A DNA stretch of 64,000 nucleotides from Parasedimentitalea maritima (GCF_005771405.1 NZ_VAUA01000016.1:1-64000), one strand, 5' to 3'. Shown: positions 1-9,101, numbered from the stretch's first letter. Translations and numbers: made by a program. The notes: a model not told the origin generated them from the sequence alone.

Positions 1-828
1 AAACTGGCCAAGATCTTTCCTGCACCGCAGCAAACGAGCGAAGCCTGAAAAGAAAGGCGCTCGCGCGACGTTCAGTCCCTCATTTTCTGCGCCAGCAACA
101 CGATGTTTTTCCACAGAATCGGCCCAAGGCTACCGTTGGTGACCACTCTGACGAATGGCTGGTGTCTGTATCCTAGACATCAGTTCAAAGCTGAATTGAA
201 AGGCTCTATTCCAAGGTGTTTTTGTAGATCACGCCATCTTTCGTGATGAGGTCGAAGTTTTCTGCTGGATCAGCAACAATGGATGACGGCTCAATTGGTT
301 CAGCAGGCGTTGGTGTGATGCATAGCGAATGACAGTTTGCAGCCGATTGTGTTGAAAAACTCCGGTTTGCGAAAATGTTGATTTTCCACCGACTTCTGGT
401 GGCGCGCGAAAGTCAGACTGGAATACGGCTCCGAGAACGTGAAGGGGCACAGCAAGGCCAAAGATCAGTTTTGGCCGCCCCCTCGCCAAAATAAACTACT
501 CGACCTGTGTGGCCAAAAATGATCCCGACTTGAGCCAAAAACAGAGTTTTTCAACACAATCAGCCCTTTGTAGCAAGATCAAATTTCGCAGTGCAGATTA
601 CGCCTTGCTGCCGTTCGAAGGGAGTGCCGATATTAAAAAACTGCCTAGAAACAAAGTGGAGAAGGACCTCAAGTTCATTCCAAGTGTCCGACATGTCGAC
701 GTCGACCGTGGATTTCATGACTTGTCGGCTCAAAGCAATTGGCCAATATTGTATAAATTGTATCCTTGTTACCTACATGGAAACTCATTCGGTCGTTATT
801 TGAAGTTCGACTGTTGAATGGAGACTAG
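1..828. other. Gene-poor stretch, no convincing CDS
   Basis: I find no gene here that I can support. The open frames (229-489 minus, 509-817 plus) have no recognisable domain, no clear ribosome binding site and compositionally odd proteins. The only structure seen is the inverted repeat pair annotated separately (345-362 and 544-561). The last bases before 829 carry GGAG about 8 nt ahead of the start of the FAD oxidase gene, so its promoter should lie in this stretch. Confidence 0.5.
345..561. repeat. Possible MITE or IS remnant with 18-bp terminal inverted repeats
   Basis: An 18-base sequence at 345-362 (gattgtgttgaaaaactc) is perfectly inverted at 544-561, enclosing about 217 bp with no coding capacity. 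The motif GTTGAAAAACTC resembles ends that I recall from IS1182-like elements, but that attribution is from memory and uncertain. The size and structure fit a miniature inverted-repeat element or a remnant with an internal deletion. No target-site duplication was established. Confidence 0.45.
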
Positions 829-2316
829 ATGAAAAAGTTTGCCCGCCGAGCTTTCCTGCTCGGATCTGGTGGAGCAGCAGGATGGGTCGCGGCCAACCAG
901 TTTAGTGTTAAGCAACCTGTGTTTGATGGGGTCAAACGGATTATGCCCTCATCGGGAAGTGGTATCCTCAACGATGCTAGCGGTCTTTCTGCAACACCTG
1001 TTCATAAGCATATCGTGATTAAAGAGGACCCAGGCGAAGCCCTGATCCAGATAGTGCGCAAAGAGATGCGTGAGGCGAAGGCAGATGGACGACCCTTCAA
1101 CATTGGCGCTGCGCGTCATTCCATGGGTGGTCAAGCCATTCCAAGGAATGGAAACGCAATGACTTTCGATAACGGCGTGATCGATCCGGACACGGACGCA
1201 GGCGTGTATCGTGTCCATGCTGGCGCGCGCTGGTCCCAGGTGATTTCCGCCCTTGATCCGATTGGCTATTCGCCCAAAGTTATGCAATCGAACAACGATT
1301 TTGGAGTTGCTGCGACCTACAGCGTGAACGCGCATGGGTGGCCAGTACCCTATGGCCCAATGGGGTCGACGGTGCGTTCCCTCAACATGGTCTTGCCATC
1401 CGGAGAACTTGTGACCTGTTCACGGACGGAAAACTCCGAGCTATTTGGGCTTGCTATGGGCGGCTACGGCTTGATTGGCTCGATCGTGGATCTGGAAGTA
1501 GAGATGGAGACCAATGCACGGCTCTATCCTCTCTATGAAATCATGCCGGCAGACGAATTTAGCAGGGCCTACCAGGCTGCCCTGCAGGATTCGGAAGTCA
1601 CAATGGCCTATGGGCGCCTCAATGTGGAACGTTCTGCATTTTTTGAGGAGGCATTACTGGTTACTTATCGGAAAACAACAGATCAGGAAAACCTTCCGCC
1701 AGTGGGCGGATCAGGTTGGATGTCAATATTGGCAAGCCGTATCTACCGGGCCCAGCTCGGTAATGAGCCGATGAAGGATTTCCGCTGGTGGAACGAGACA
1801 GTCATCGGACCAAGCCTCGGTGGTGGAGATGTTACACGTAACGGACTGATGAACGAGCCTGTAAAAACGCTTGATGACCGAAACCCAGACCGGACTGACA
1901 TACTCCATGAGTATTTTGTTGATTTCGATAGCTTCAATGAGTTTCTGACGGTTTGCAAAGAGGTCATCCCAGCTTCTTACCAGGAGTTTTTGAATGTCAC
2001 TTTGCGCTATGTGGCAGCTGATGCGGAAAGCACCCTGTCTTATGCGCCTAAACCGCGCGTTGCGGCGGTCATGTCCTTCAGCCAAGAATTAACAGAGCGC
2101 GCAGAAGCCGACATGGCACGGATGACTGAGATATTGATCGGTAGAATAGTGGCTATTGGCGGCACTTTTTACCTGCCGTACCGCCCACACGCACGGGTCG
2201 ACCAATTGGTAGCTGCATATCCGCAGGTGCCTGCTTTCGTGGATGCCAAACGCCGCATAGACCCTGACCTCATCCTGCGGAATAATTTTTGGGACACATA
2301 TTTGAGAGTGCTATGA
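829..2316 (+). CDS. Tat-exported FAD-linked oxidoreductase (VAO/PCMH family)
   Basis: A 495-residue protein whose N-terminus has a twin-arginine export signal (ARRAFLLG at residues 5-12 followed by an Ala/Gly-rich hydrophobic stretch), so it probably acts folded in the periplasm. The region around residues 85-190 matches the FAD_binding_4 fold: the 'NIGAARHSMGG' segment, then 'VHAGARW' and the 'SVNAHG' loop that typically holds the flavin. The C-terminal part resembles the sugar-lactone and aldonolactone oxidase type. The substrate is unknown. GGAG precedes the ATG by about 8 nt. It is first in a four-gene operon and overlaps the next start by four bases (ATGA), so the downstream membrane proteins are probably translated together with it and may form its electron partner or anchor, which is inference. 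Confidence 0.8.
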   Translation: MKKFARRAFLLGSGGAAGWVAANQFSVKQPVFDGVKRIMPSSGSGILNDASGLSATPVHKHIVIKEDPGEALIQIVRKEMREAKADGRPFNIGAARHSMGGQAIPRNGNAMTFDNGVIDPDTDAGVYRVHAGARWSQVISALDPIGYSPKVMQSNNDFGVAATYSVNAHGWPVPYGPMGSTVRSLNMVLPSGELVTCSRTENSELFGLAMGGYGLIGSIVDLEVEMETNARLYPLYEIMPADEFSRAYQAALQDSEVTMAYGRLNVERSAFFEEALLVTYRKTTDQENLPPVGGSGWMSILASRIYRAQLGNEPMKDFRWWNETVIGPSLGGGDVTRNGLMNEPVKTLDDRNPDRTDILHEYFVDFDSFNEFLTVCKEVIPASYQEFLNVTLRYVAADAESTLSYAPKPRVAAVMSFSQELTERAEADMARMTEILIGRIVAIGGTFYLPYRPHARVDQLVAAYPQVPAFVDAKRRIDPDLILRNNFWDTYLRVL

Positions 2317-2720
2317 GCCAACTTCAGAAAATCTCAATTAGCTATTTCGTAGCTCTGATGATCGCAGCCTCGATCAACTACATTCCCGGTTTGACCGACG
2401 AAAATGGACTGGCCTTTGGCATCTTCGCTTTGGATTTATACGACGATTCTTTACATGTGGCTTCGGCTCTCTGGGCGTTAATCGCGGGTCTGATGTCGCG
2501 CAACGCAGCGAGGATCTTCCTTGTCCTTTTCGGTGCAGCATACTTGGGTGACGGCATCTTTGGTTTCTTCACAGGTTATGGTTTTCTGGATATGGGCATC
2601 TTCACGAATGCCTCTCTGGGCATGGAACTGTCGCTTGGACGCAGTCTTGCGAACCTACCACATCTGGCACTTGGTGGATTTGCGCTTGTTTCGGGCCTCT
2701 TCATCGAGCGACGGGCGTGA
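2313..2720 (+). CDS. Small integral membrane protein, about 4 TM segments
   Basis: A 135-residue hydrophobic protein starting at the ATG that overlaps the stop of the FAD oxidase (ATGA). An upstream in-frame start at 2289 would lie inside the oxidase and is less likely. Hydrophobic helices sit near residues 7-22, 45-60, 68-90 and 110-128. The pattern of helices with short loops and the 'ALWALIAGLMSRNAARIFLVLFG' type of segment recalls DUF4383-like four-helix proteins, but I do not firmly recognise it. The tight coupling on both sides implies a shared function with the flavoprotein. Confidence 0.7.
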   Translation: MSQLQKISISYFVALMIAASINYIPGLTDENGLAFGIFALDLYDDSLHVASALWALIAGLMSRNAARIFLVLFGAAYLGDGIFGFFTGYGFLDMGIFTNASLGMELSLGRSLANLPHLALGGFALVSGLFIERRA

Positions 2721-3769
2721 ACGTCCTTTGGCGTTGGACAAAGCGCGGCCTGCTGGCCTTAGCCTTGCTGGCGATGGTTCTGGCCGTTCCAATTGTCTAC
2801 GTGGAAACAAGCTGCCAGGGGGAGGCGCTTGGGGAAGAATATGCCTCCTTGATCCCGGTTGAATACCACCGAATAGAATCCCGAACCTTTATGACCTACC
2901 CGGAGTGGCACATCGTCCACGCTTATGACGATTACGGAAGAGTAATCCAGAACGGTGATCCGCATGAGTATGGATATTTGAGCGGCATTGTCGGCTACTG
3001 GTCTTCGCTTTGCGCGCTTACGGAAAAGTCAGCCGCACATGGCGGGATCGACAGTGCAACCAAACAGATGGTCTATGTAATCGGATCAAGCTTTACGCTC
3101 GAACTCGCGTTGAAGGCGGCATACGAAGAAACGATTGGTCGAGTGACAACATGGATGCGTGGTGCCGAGCGGGCAGCCACAGATGAACTTTCTGCTGAGC
3201 AAGCGGCTGCATATGCTCTCTTTTTGCAGCAAGTGCCGTGGTATAAGTGGGACTTTCGGGAAGATGCTGAGGCACTGTCTGCAGTGGACGGCAGGACTGT
3301 TCGTGATACGGAGCGCAAGCTGGCACTTGGCCTCGAGTATCAGGCAAAGGCGGCTTACGCGAATGTGATTGCGTCTGCTGTTGCACAAACTGGCGGGGAC
3401 GAACTGACTCTGCGGATGGTGTTGACCGGCACTGATCCCGTCAAACTCGCAACTTTCAAAGACGTGAAGCTCATCAAGGTGCTGCCAGATGGTATTGTCA
3501 TCGAAACCCCGCGCTACCGGGCTCTCACGGCTATCCTTGTCAGAATGGCCCAGGAGGGAATTGAGTTCGTCGAGATTGCTGGAAATGACGACATCCTGTT
3601 CACAGCGCTCTCTCCTAATCCTTCCAATACTCCAGCGCTCTACAGCTTCGCTCGGCAGGGATATGGTGATTATCGCCACCTGATTTCGGTGAAGGTTAGC
3701 GAGTTGGCAGATGTATTGCGGGGACTGGATGAAGCCGGTCTGCGACTAGAGCACATCCATGACTATTAA
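2717..3769 (+). CDS. Membrane-anchored protein of unknown function
   Basis: A 350-residue protein starting with GTG that overlaps the preceding stop (GTGA). Residues 10-30 form a single hydrophobic anchor (LLALALLAMVLAVPIVYV), with a Cys at 33 that is not in a lipobox. The remainder, rich in Tyr and acidic residues, is predicted to be periplasmic. I recognise no domain. The position between two small membrane proteins in the FAD-oxidase operon suggests a periplasmic partner of that enzyme. It overlaps the next gene by 11 bases. Confidence 0.7.
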   Translation: MNVLWRWTKRGLLALALLAMVLAVPIVYVETSCQGEALGEEYASLIPVEYHRIESRTFMTYPEWHIVHAYDDYGRVIQNGDPHEYGYLSGIVGYWSSLCALTEKSAAHGGIDSATKQMVYVIGSSFTLELALKAAYEETIGRVTTWMRGAERAATDELSAEQAAAYALFLQQVPWYKWDFREDAEALSAVDGRTVRDTERKLALGLEYQAKAAYANVIASAVAQTGGDELTLRMVLTGTDPVKLATFKDVKLIKVLPDGIVIETPRYRALTAILVRMAQEGIEFVEIAGNDDILFTALSPNPSNTPALYSFARQGYGDYRHLISVKVSELADVLRGLDEAGLRLEHIHDY

Positions 3770-4067
3770 GCAGATCCTGTTGGCTGTGCCACTCCTGGGA
3801 TTAGGCTGGCTTTGTATACTTTTGGCGGTCAGTTTGATGACTGATGCGGCACCTGCCTATGTCGTGTTGCTGCCGTCTGCTGAGTTTGTGGATCAGCTCG
3901 ATCCGGATATGTCTATCCTTGCCGTTGGTCCGATTAGCATCACACTTGCTGCAGACAGCCCCCGCGTTGCGGCGCGCCTTTATAATGCAGGAGCCCGAGT
4001 TGTTTTGCCCGCAGGTTTACCGGGTTGCCTGCCAGCACCCGTCATCCCCAATGAGATTGGCAACTAG
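3759..4067 (+). CDS. Small membrane-associated hypothetical protein
   Basis: A 102-residue protein whose ATG lies inside the end of the preceding gene (11-base overlap), the last gene of the operon that begins at 829. Residues 6-28 are a strong hydrophobic helix (LLAVPLLGLGWLCILLAVSL). The rest is mildly hydrophobic, with a late Cys in a Pro-rich tail. The family is not recognised. The coupling supports it being a real gene despite its small size. Confidence 0.55.
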   Translation: MTIKQILLAVPLLGLGWLCILLAVSLMTDAAPAYVVLLPSAEFVDQLDPDMSILAVGPISITLAADSPRVAARLYNAGARVVLPAGLPGCLPAPVIPNEIGN

Positions 4068-4607
4068 AGCAAAACACCTGTATTTCTCTGTCTGACCTCT
4101 AAAATCACGATGTAACTTTGCCAGCGAACAGACGTCCGCTTTGTCGTCTACGAACCATGCGCATGGCACCTGTGATGAAGGTCTCTTCCGGCCTTGGTCT
4201 CCTAATTGCCATCAATGGGTTTGCGCTTTCCTAGCAATAGGGGCGGACCCTTTCAAAGGGGGAGGCTCACCAAATTCAAACCGCTATCAATAATGCGAGG
4301 GACAGTGCAGGGGCGGGGCGACATGTAAACTTCACATCTTATTCGGCACACCTAGACCCCCTTTGGGACTCAAAAACTCTGCCGACGCACAGAAAAGCCG
4401 CCCAAGGCGACTTAATCAAAGCAACCTAATGTATGGTGGCGGAGACGAAGCCCGCAATGAAGAACATGCGATCAAACGCATTCGGAACTCTATCCTTTTG
4501 CAAATAGGCGAAACTTAAAATTACCTTCATCAACGTGTCGTGTAATCTTGTGCAATCATATGCAGCCAGTTACCCTGTTTATGTGGGGTAAGTTGTTGGG
4601 TAGCTAG
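4068..4607. other. Intergenic region carrying an att-like site
   Basis: No gene is supported in these 540 bases. They contain a GC-rich patch near 4300 and the 14-base match to the tRNA-Ser 3' end at 4437-4450. The stretch separates the FAD-oxidase operon from the decayed integrase gene and is probably the left junction of a mobile segment. Confidence 0.5.
4437..4450 (+). repeat. att-like copy of the tRNA-Ser(GCT) 3' end
   Basis: The 14 bases tggcggagacgaag are identical to 57183-57196, which are the last 14 bases of the minus-strand tRNA-Ser gene including its encoded CCA, and to 10244-10257. There is no tRNA body here. A truncated P4-type integrase starts 158 bp to the right. This is the expected form of a distal attachment site left by an integrase that uses the 3' end of this tRNA. 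Confidence 0.65.
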
Positions 4608-5245
4608 ATGCCAAAAGTCACAGATGAACTTTCCGCCTTGGATGTGAAGCACCTTGTGCACCCCGGCGGGAGTCGAAACGTGCTGATTTCGGTGGGCGGT
4701 GTTCCCGGCCTTCACCTGCAGTTGACCCCCAAGCGGGGACGTTCTTGGGTGCTGCGAGTGAAGGTTGGGGACGCGCGCCGCGATATTGGGTTAGGTGGTT
4801 TCCCTGCTGTCACGCTCTCCCAAGCCCGTGAAAAGGCCCGTGACGCTCGCGACAAGATTAGCCAGGATATTGACCCCATAGAAGAGGACAAAGCCGCCAA
4901 GGCCGCGCTTGCAGCGGCCCAGCGTCGCGGCTTGACTTTTGCGGATGCAGTTGACAATTATCTTTCCGCCAAGCTGGGCGCCTTCAAAAATGCGAAGCAC
5001 CGCCAGCAATGGCAGAACACGCTTGAAACCTACGCCAAGCCCGCCTTTGGAAAGATGCTGGTGCAAGACATCGCCGTGCAAGACGTGCTTGGCGTGCTGC
5101 AACCCATTTGGACAGAGAAGACCGAAACCGCATCTCGCCTTCGGGGCGCATCGAGGCCGTTCTGTCTTGGGCAACCGTGGCAGGGCATCGCACGGGCGAC
5201 AACCCGGCGCGTTGGGCAGGTAATTTGAAAGAACTTCTGCCTGCA
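4608..5245 (+). pseudogene. P4-type tyrosine integrase, frameshifted and truncated
   Basis: Codons from 4608 encode the Arm-DNA-binding domain typical of P4 integrases (VPGLHLQLTPKRGRSWVLRV, then 'IGLGGFPAVTLSQAREKA') and the start of the core-binding domain ('HRQQWQNTLETYAKPAFGK'). Around 5143-5146, in a run of G, the reading frame shifts: the homologous sequence 'RIEAVLSWATVAGHRTGDNPARW' continues in the frame starting at 5108. It then stops being integrase near 5240, where it joins an alpA-like sequence in frame. The catalytic domain (R..HxxR..Y) is missing, so the gene is dead. The best intact comparison is 55856-57061. Confidence 0.85.
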
Positions 5246-5422
5246 ACTTATCTCACTGACCGCCAAATTGGTGAACGTTACAACGTCCACCATCTCACCC
5301 CACGCCGGTGGCTTAAGACTGACCCGACGTTTCCCAGGCCGATCCGCCTGACCCCCGGCTGCACACGCTGGAAGTTGTCGGATATTGAAGCTTGGGAAAC
5401 TGCCAAAGCTGACTTCGCATAA
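5243..5422 (+). pseudogene. AlpA-like HTH excisionase, first copy, fused to integrase debris
   Basis: Sixty codons (ATYLTDRQIGERYNVHH...) form a MerR/AlpA-type helix-turn-helix that is almost identical to the intact copy at 9102-9287. Here the start codon is lost: the sequence is joined in frame to the integrase fragment, so any product would be a chimera starting inside the integrase. AlpA-like proteins usually act as excision factors or activators of integrase in P4-like elements. Confidence 0.7.
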
Positions 5423-5528
5423 CGAAAAACCGCCACCCTCGGAATGGGCGGCGGCTCTATTCGATGCGACTTTAGCAGTTGTAACTATATCCCCGATCCG
5501 TTCCGGTTTCAATTCAGGAAACCGAACT

Positions 5529-5678
5529 ATGACTTCATCAAAAAAGACTACTACGATCCGCCCGCCATAAAACGCTCTGCGCGTAAAATCTTGGCGAGAC
5601 CTGCCGGCGAACGCCGCGCCAGTACGTTACAAGATCACAGGATTTGATGGCCGTTCGCATGAGATCATCATAGCTAAA
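5529..5678 (+). pseudogene. Winged-helix-like protein gene, first copy, interrupted
   Basis: Homologous to the start of 9394-9735 (MTSSKKTTTIRPP). The codon CAA of the intact copy is TAA here (ccgccataaaac versus ccgccacaaaac), giving a stop after 13 residues. The gene is also cut off near 5678 by an IS3-like fragment. It is therefore doubly inactivated. Confidence 0.75.
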
Positions 5679-5682
5679 CGCT

Positions 5683-5852
5683 TACATCGAGCGCTACAAC
5701 CGAACGGTCCGCCACGAGTGGTTGGATCAGAATATTTTGAAACAATTGAGGAGGCATTGGAGCAAGCCACTGATTGGCTGTGGACATATAATAACGACCG
5801 ACCCAATATGGCTTTGGGTGGCATCACACCCGCAATGAAACTTGCCGCGTAA
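5683..5852 (+). pseudogene. IS3-family transposase (OrfB) C-terminal fragment
   Basis: Codons from 5683 read YIERYNRTVRHEWLDQNI, then after a one-base shift EYFETIEEALEQATDWLWTY and NNDRPNMALGGITPAMKLA, ending at TAA. This is the C-terminal end of an IS3-family integrase-core transposase ('RPN.ALG..TP...L'). Only about 55 codons remain, with a frameshift near 5735, so it is a remnant. Confidence 0.8.
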
Positions 5853-5919
5853 TTCTATGAGCGAACCCTGCCAAAAATGGGGGTATTACCGAGCGTGTTA
5901 GCTAATAGGACTTCACTCT

Positions 5920-6684
5920 ATGCCCAACGAACCACAGTTCTACGATCAAGATGGTCTTCGTAGCTTGCATAACCACGATTTCATGCAGGATTCTAAGTTC
6001 ATTAAAGCTTATGATCGTGGTGTTAAGGCTGCGGGCGGGTTGAATTATAATTGGCACTGGCGAGTACATACGTGTTTGTGGGCCGCACGGCATGCGTATC
6101 ATGTTGAAGGTGATTATGTCGAGTGCGGTGTGAACGTTGGTTTCATGGGATCCGCTATTATGACGGATCTTAATTGGAACGAAACGTCCAGAAAGTATTA
6201 CTTGCTTGACACCTATTGCGGTGCTGACGAACAGCAGTTGCTGGAAGAGGAGGTTCTGGAAGGCTTCATTGACAAAAATAAGGACATGTTAAGTTCTGGT
6301 TTTTACGTGAGTAACGCAGAACAAGTTAGAGAAAATTTTAAAGAATGGGCGGGTGCCGTAATTGTGGAAGGTCGTGTGCCGGAAACGCTGACGCAAATAA
6401 GCTCTGATAAAGTAGCCTTTCTCCACATTGACATGAACAATGCGACACCAGAGGTTGCTGCATTGGAATACCTTTGGCCAAAACTTTCAGACGGCGCGAT
6501 GGTGCTGCTTGATGACTACGCATACTATGGCTATCACCATCAAAAATATGCGATGGATAGCCTAACAGAGAAATGGGGAGTCTCAATTCTTAGCCTGCCG
6601 ACAGGTCAAGGCTTACTTGTGAAACCCCCCCAAAAAAGAAACCTACTTTCGAAAATATTTTCAGGAAGACTCATTGGCTCGTAA
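5920..6684 (+). CDS. TylF/MycF-type SAM-dependent O-methyltransferase
   Basis: A 254-residue protein with the layout of the macrocin O-methyltransferase (TylF) family: a SAM-binding loop VECGVNVG at 67-74, Asp171 in 'FLHIDMNNATPEV', and the acidic LLDDY at 196-200 that in this family helps bind a divalent metal and the substrate. AGGA lies about 8 nt before the ATG. The gene is visibly AT-richer than the flanking chromosome. It faces, with a 4-bp gap, a putative sugar O-methyltransferase gene, so both may modify the same surface glycan or glycosylated product. This is inference. Confidence 0.8.
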   Translation: MPNEPQFYDQDGLRSLHNHDFMQDSKFIKAYDRGVKAAGGLNYNWHWRVHTCLWAARHAYHVEGDYVECGVNVGFMGSAIMTDLNWNETSRKYYLLDTYCGADEQQLLEEEVLEGFIDKNKDMLSSGFYVSNAEQVRENFKEWAGAVIVEGRVPETLTQISSDKVAFLHIDMNNATPEVAALEYLWPKLSDGAMVLLDDYAYYGYHHQKYAMDSLTEKWGVSILSLPTGQGLLVKPPQKRNLLSKIFSGRLIGS

Positions 6685-6688
6685 ATCG

Positions 6689-7918
6689 TTACGAGCGTAA
6701 GTACCGCTTAATCTTTTCCAAAATTGACATAGTTTTTTCAGTTTTCATAGACGCTTCACATGTGCGTTCATACAACTCTTCTACGTAACCTGTTCGCAGC
6801 CAATAAGGCGATCGTGCAATGCTCTGGAATCCACCAATTTCGTCGATTAGATCCATAACCCTTAGATGGTGACCGTCTTCTGAAAAGGGTAAAAGGTGCT
6901 CGTGATTGACGCTTAAAAACTTTGCACTTAACTTCGACGATTTCATTTCTTCTAAATAGGGTGTAGCTTTTTCGCGATGTATTTCAGGGAAAGAATCTAA
7001 GTTCACAAACATATCGACGTTTTGAAAATCACCCTGCTGCAAAGACGTACCTGGTAAAATAGAAATCTTGTGTTGTAGTGGGCTATTTTCACCGAAGAGT
7101 TCAATATTTTTTTCGCCTGTAGATTTCAATAGGAACCAACCCGCTAACAGATTGGTAATGGGCAAATCATATATCCGGTAGTAGCATGGGCGGGCTTGTA
7201 AACAATAGTCAGCAATTAAACCAAGCCCACCGCCTATTTCTACGATTGAAGGCGTTCCCGTATCCTTTGGCGTGAGGTTAAGTATACGGTTTGCCACATA
7301 AGCCGCGTTTATATGCCTGTAATGTATTAGTCTGTCATCGATTGATAACCCGAACGTAGGCAGAGCAACTTCACGTCTAGCGATGGGAAATCCAATTTTC
7401 GATTCTATTTTCGACAGAAGTTCGGCGGGATCATTTTCTTTTAGATTAGAGCCCCAATTTCCCGACGGACCGTTTTCAACACCTTCAACTGGTAAAATTC
7501 CAAGTGATACGGCAAAGGTAACTAGCTTATCCCAATAAAGATGCGAGGCAAATTCTTCAGTTGGCTCCCAGTGACAATAACCATCCAAACCTAAGTTTAT
7601 GCCCCCAAACCAAGTATAATTTTTGCCAAATTCCCTAAGTTCTTTTGCAAGATCATTTGCATTTCTATCTTGAATTGCGGTCCAAAGAGGGTTCATGTGG
7701 TCACGTAAAATTGCATTCCACAGGTCAACGTTATCGATTTTTTCCGAATTGTTAATGGCTAAACTTGACTCAAACTCCATAGTATGATCATAGGCTTTCA
7801 ACAAACGCTCTGCGAGTTGAGCGTCCTTTATGTCAGGTATTGGTAGATCAGAAGCCCAGCTGATGGAGGAATAAGGTAAGCTGGGATCCTGGAAAAAGGC
7901 ACGATCAAAAGTATACAT
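6689..7918 (-). CDS. Putative sugar O-methyltransferase
   Basis: A 409-residue protein with a SAM-binding motif I, EIGGGLG, at 227-233, preceded by a long N-terminal region and by 'RLIHYRHINAAYVANRI', which fits the putative sugar O-methyltransferase (NanM-like) family. 'VNLDSFPEI' further on corresponds to the later motifs of the methyltransferase fold. It is convergent with the TylF-like gene and also AT-rich. The pair looks like imported cargo of surface-polysaccharide type left between insertion-sequence scars. Confidence 0.7.
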   Translation of the reverse strand: MYTFDRAFFQDPSLPYSSISWASDLPIPDIKDAQLAERLLKAYDHTMEFESSLAINNSEKIDNVDLWNAILRDHMNPLWTAIQDRNANDLAKELREFGKNYTWFGGINLGLDGYCHWEPTEEFASHLYWDKLVTFAVSLGILPVEGVENGPSGNWGSNLKENDPAELLSKIESKIGFPIARREVALPTFGLSIDDRLIHYRHINAAYVANRILNLTPKDTGTPSIVEIGGGLGLIADYCLQARPCYYRIYDLPITNLLAGWFLLKSTGEKNIELFGENSPLQHKISILPGTSLQQGDFQNVDMFVNLDSFPEIHREKATPYLEEMKSSKLSAKFLSVNHEHLLPFSEDGHHLRVMDLIDEIGGFQSIARSPYWLRTGYVEELYERTCEASMKTEKTMSILEKIKRYLRS

Positions 7919-8014
7919 GTAAGAGATTTCTATTCAAATTTATAACGCCTATTTAAGATAGTTAGGGTAGATTACGTGTTCATTAAAAATCATGACAGAT
8001 TCACAGATGAAGCG

Positions 8015-8076
8015 TAACGTTCCGTTGCTGATGTGCTAAGAGCAATGGTGACAAAACCTCAGGAACAGGAACGTTA
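8015..8076. repeat. Inverted repeat before an IS30 remnant
   Basis: TAACGTTCC at 8015-8023 is inverted at 8068-8076 (GGAACGTTA), just ahead of the ATG of the IS30-like fragment. It may be part of the left end of the former element or a hairpin in its leader. Confidence 0.4.
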
Positions 8077-8078
8077 CC

Positions 8079-8231
8079 ATGCTTGCTTACCTTGATTTAC
8101 AGATCAGTGAAAGAGAAGAAATCTGTCGAGGTCTTTCTGCGCGTGAAAGCATCACGTCGATTGTCCGCCGTTTGGGACGCAGTCGCAAGACGATTAGAGC
8201 AGTTTCCTACCACATAGTATCTGCCTCATAG
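8079..8231 (+). pseudogene. IS30-family transposase N-terminal fragment
   Basis: Fifty codons starting MLAYLDLQISEREEIC and containing ARESITSIVRRLGRSRKTIR match the N-terminal HTH of IS30-family transposases ('L...ER..I..GL..G.S...IA..LGRS..TI.REI'). Homology ends near 8203 where the IS630 fragment begins on the other strand, and the frame stops at 8231. There is no DDE domain. Confidence 0.75.
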
Positions 8232-8380
8232 CCGCATGATGTGAATTAGTTTCTTGCATTGAATGGTGTGACGATATCGATAGCTTGGGCTATTGCGTCG
8301 TCCAGCGCTTCTTTTGTGCGTGCTGACGTCTTGCGTAAAAATGCTTTGATTTGGCTGAACGGATATCTCCCAAGTAATTT
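8207..8380 (-). pseudogene. IS630-family transposase C-terminal fragment
   Basis: The minus strand reads YPFSQIKAFLRKTSARTKEA then 'FNARN', a stop, and 'FTSCGYEADTMW'. This corresponds to the end of IS630 transposases ('NPIE..FAKLK..LR...ART' and 'ECRNYFRHCGY'). The internal stop and the lack of the catalytic core show that it is a fossil. It abuts the IS30 fragment. Confidence 0.65.
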
Positions 8381-8568
8381 GATGATGTGTGGGCTTTGAA
8401 GGATTGTGCCGGTGTTTTCAAGGTTGCCAGCGTAGTGTCCAACAAAACCGGCGATTTTGAAGGAGTCGCGGGTTTCATCCACGCGATTTTGCTGATTTTT
8501 TGCCCGTTTGGGTGCCTTCAATTCACAGTTCTGGAGCCGCATTTGTTTGGGTTCCAGTCGGTTGGACG

Positions 8569-8810
8569 TCATGCAGGCCTCGGCGACAGCTTGATGTTGC
8601 GGATGGCGGCGATGATTTGCCCAAATACCTTGCCGTTCACCGCCACTTCGGCGAGTTGGAAGGTGATCTTGCGTGCATGGCGCACGACCCTTGCACAAAT
8701 TTTGATAAGTCGGCTTTGGATGCTGGTGAGCGACCAGTCAGCAATCTCTTCCGGGAGGTCCACGCCCTGAAAAAAGACGCCGAGGTTGTAAGCCAAAATG
8801 TCTGTTGCCC
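8569..8810 (-). pseudogene. IS1380-family transposase C-terminal fragment
   Basis: The minus strand encodes DILAYNLGVFFQGVDLPEEI followed by 'WSLTSIQSRLIKICARVVRHAR' and 'TFQLAEVAVNGKVFGQI'. This is the conserved C-terminus of IS1380 transposases ('LAYNL.NFLR.LALP.....WSLT.L..KL.KIGA.VV.H.R...FQ.AEVA'). Only about 80 residues are left. Confidence 0.8.
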
Positions 8811-9101
8811 AGCTTGCGCTGTTGGAAGCGGTCGAAACCGCCCCTTCTTTGTGGCGTCAAGGCCAAGGGCAAGTGCGGGAGTACCTAGGGGAAATCCGGC
8901 GCCGCGAAGCTGGTGGCCCCCTGCAAGCCAGATATCATGCACTGTTTCCGGCGAAACCGCTTAAGCAGTTCACGTGGTGTTGGAAAGCCGGATAGGCTGA
9001 AAGGCGATTTTTGAAACCAGCTTAAGCGGTTGATTTCAAATCTATATCTATACAAGCCACTGCAACAGAATGCATCCCATAGAAAACCTATGGAGGTGCA
9101 A

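Larger units (their letters stand above)
5242..5679 (+). repeat. Direct repeat, copy 1 (alpA plus winged-helix gene start)
   Basis: About 435 bp here are nearly identical to 9108-9544. The homology starts at the second codons of the alpA gene and ends in the middle of the winged-helix gene, where an IS3 fragment begins. Differences are scattered single bases. The 3.4 kb between the two copies contains the methyltransferase genes and other IS fragments, so recombination between the copies could delete that cargo. Confidence 0.8.

Noticed and set aside
509-817. 102-residue open frame ahead of the FAD oxidase
   Set aside because: No ribosome binding site, no family resemblance, and it overlaps the right arm of the inverted repeat element; probably chance.
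949-1335. Long minus-strand frame inside the FAD oxidase gene
   Set aside because: Antisense shadow of a well-supported gene; the protein has no recognisable features. Many similar frames across the window were left out for the same reason.
8500-8964. 154-residue plus-strand frame
   Set aside because: It lies antisense to the IS1380 transposase fragment, which shows clear homology on the minus strand.
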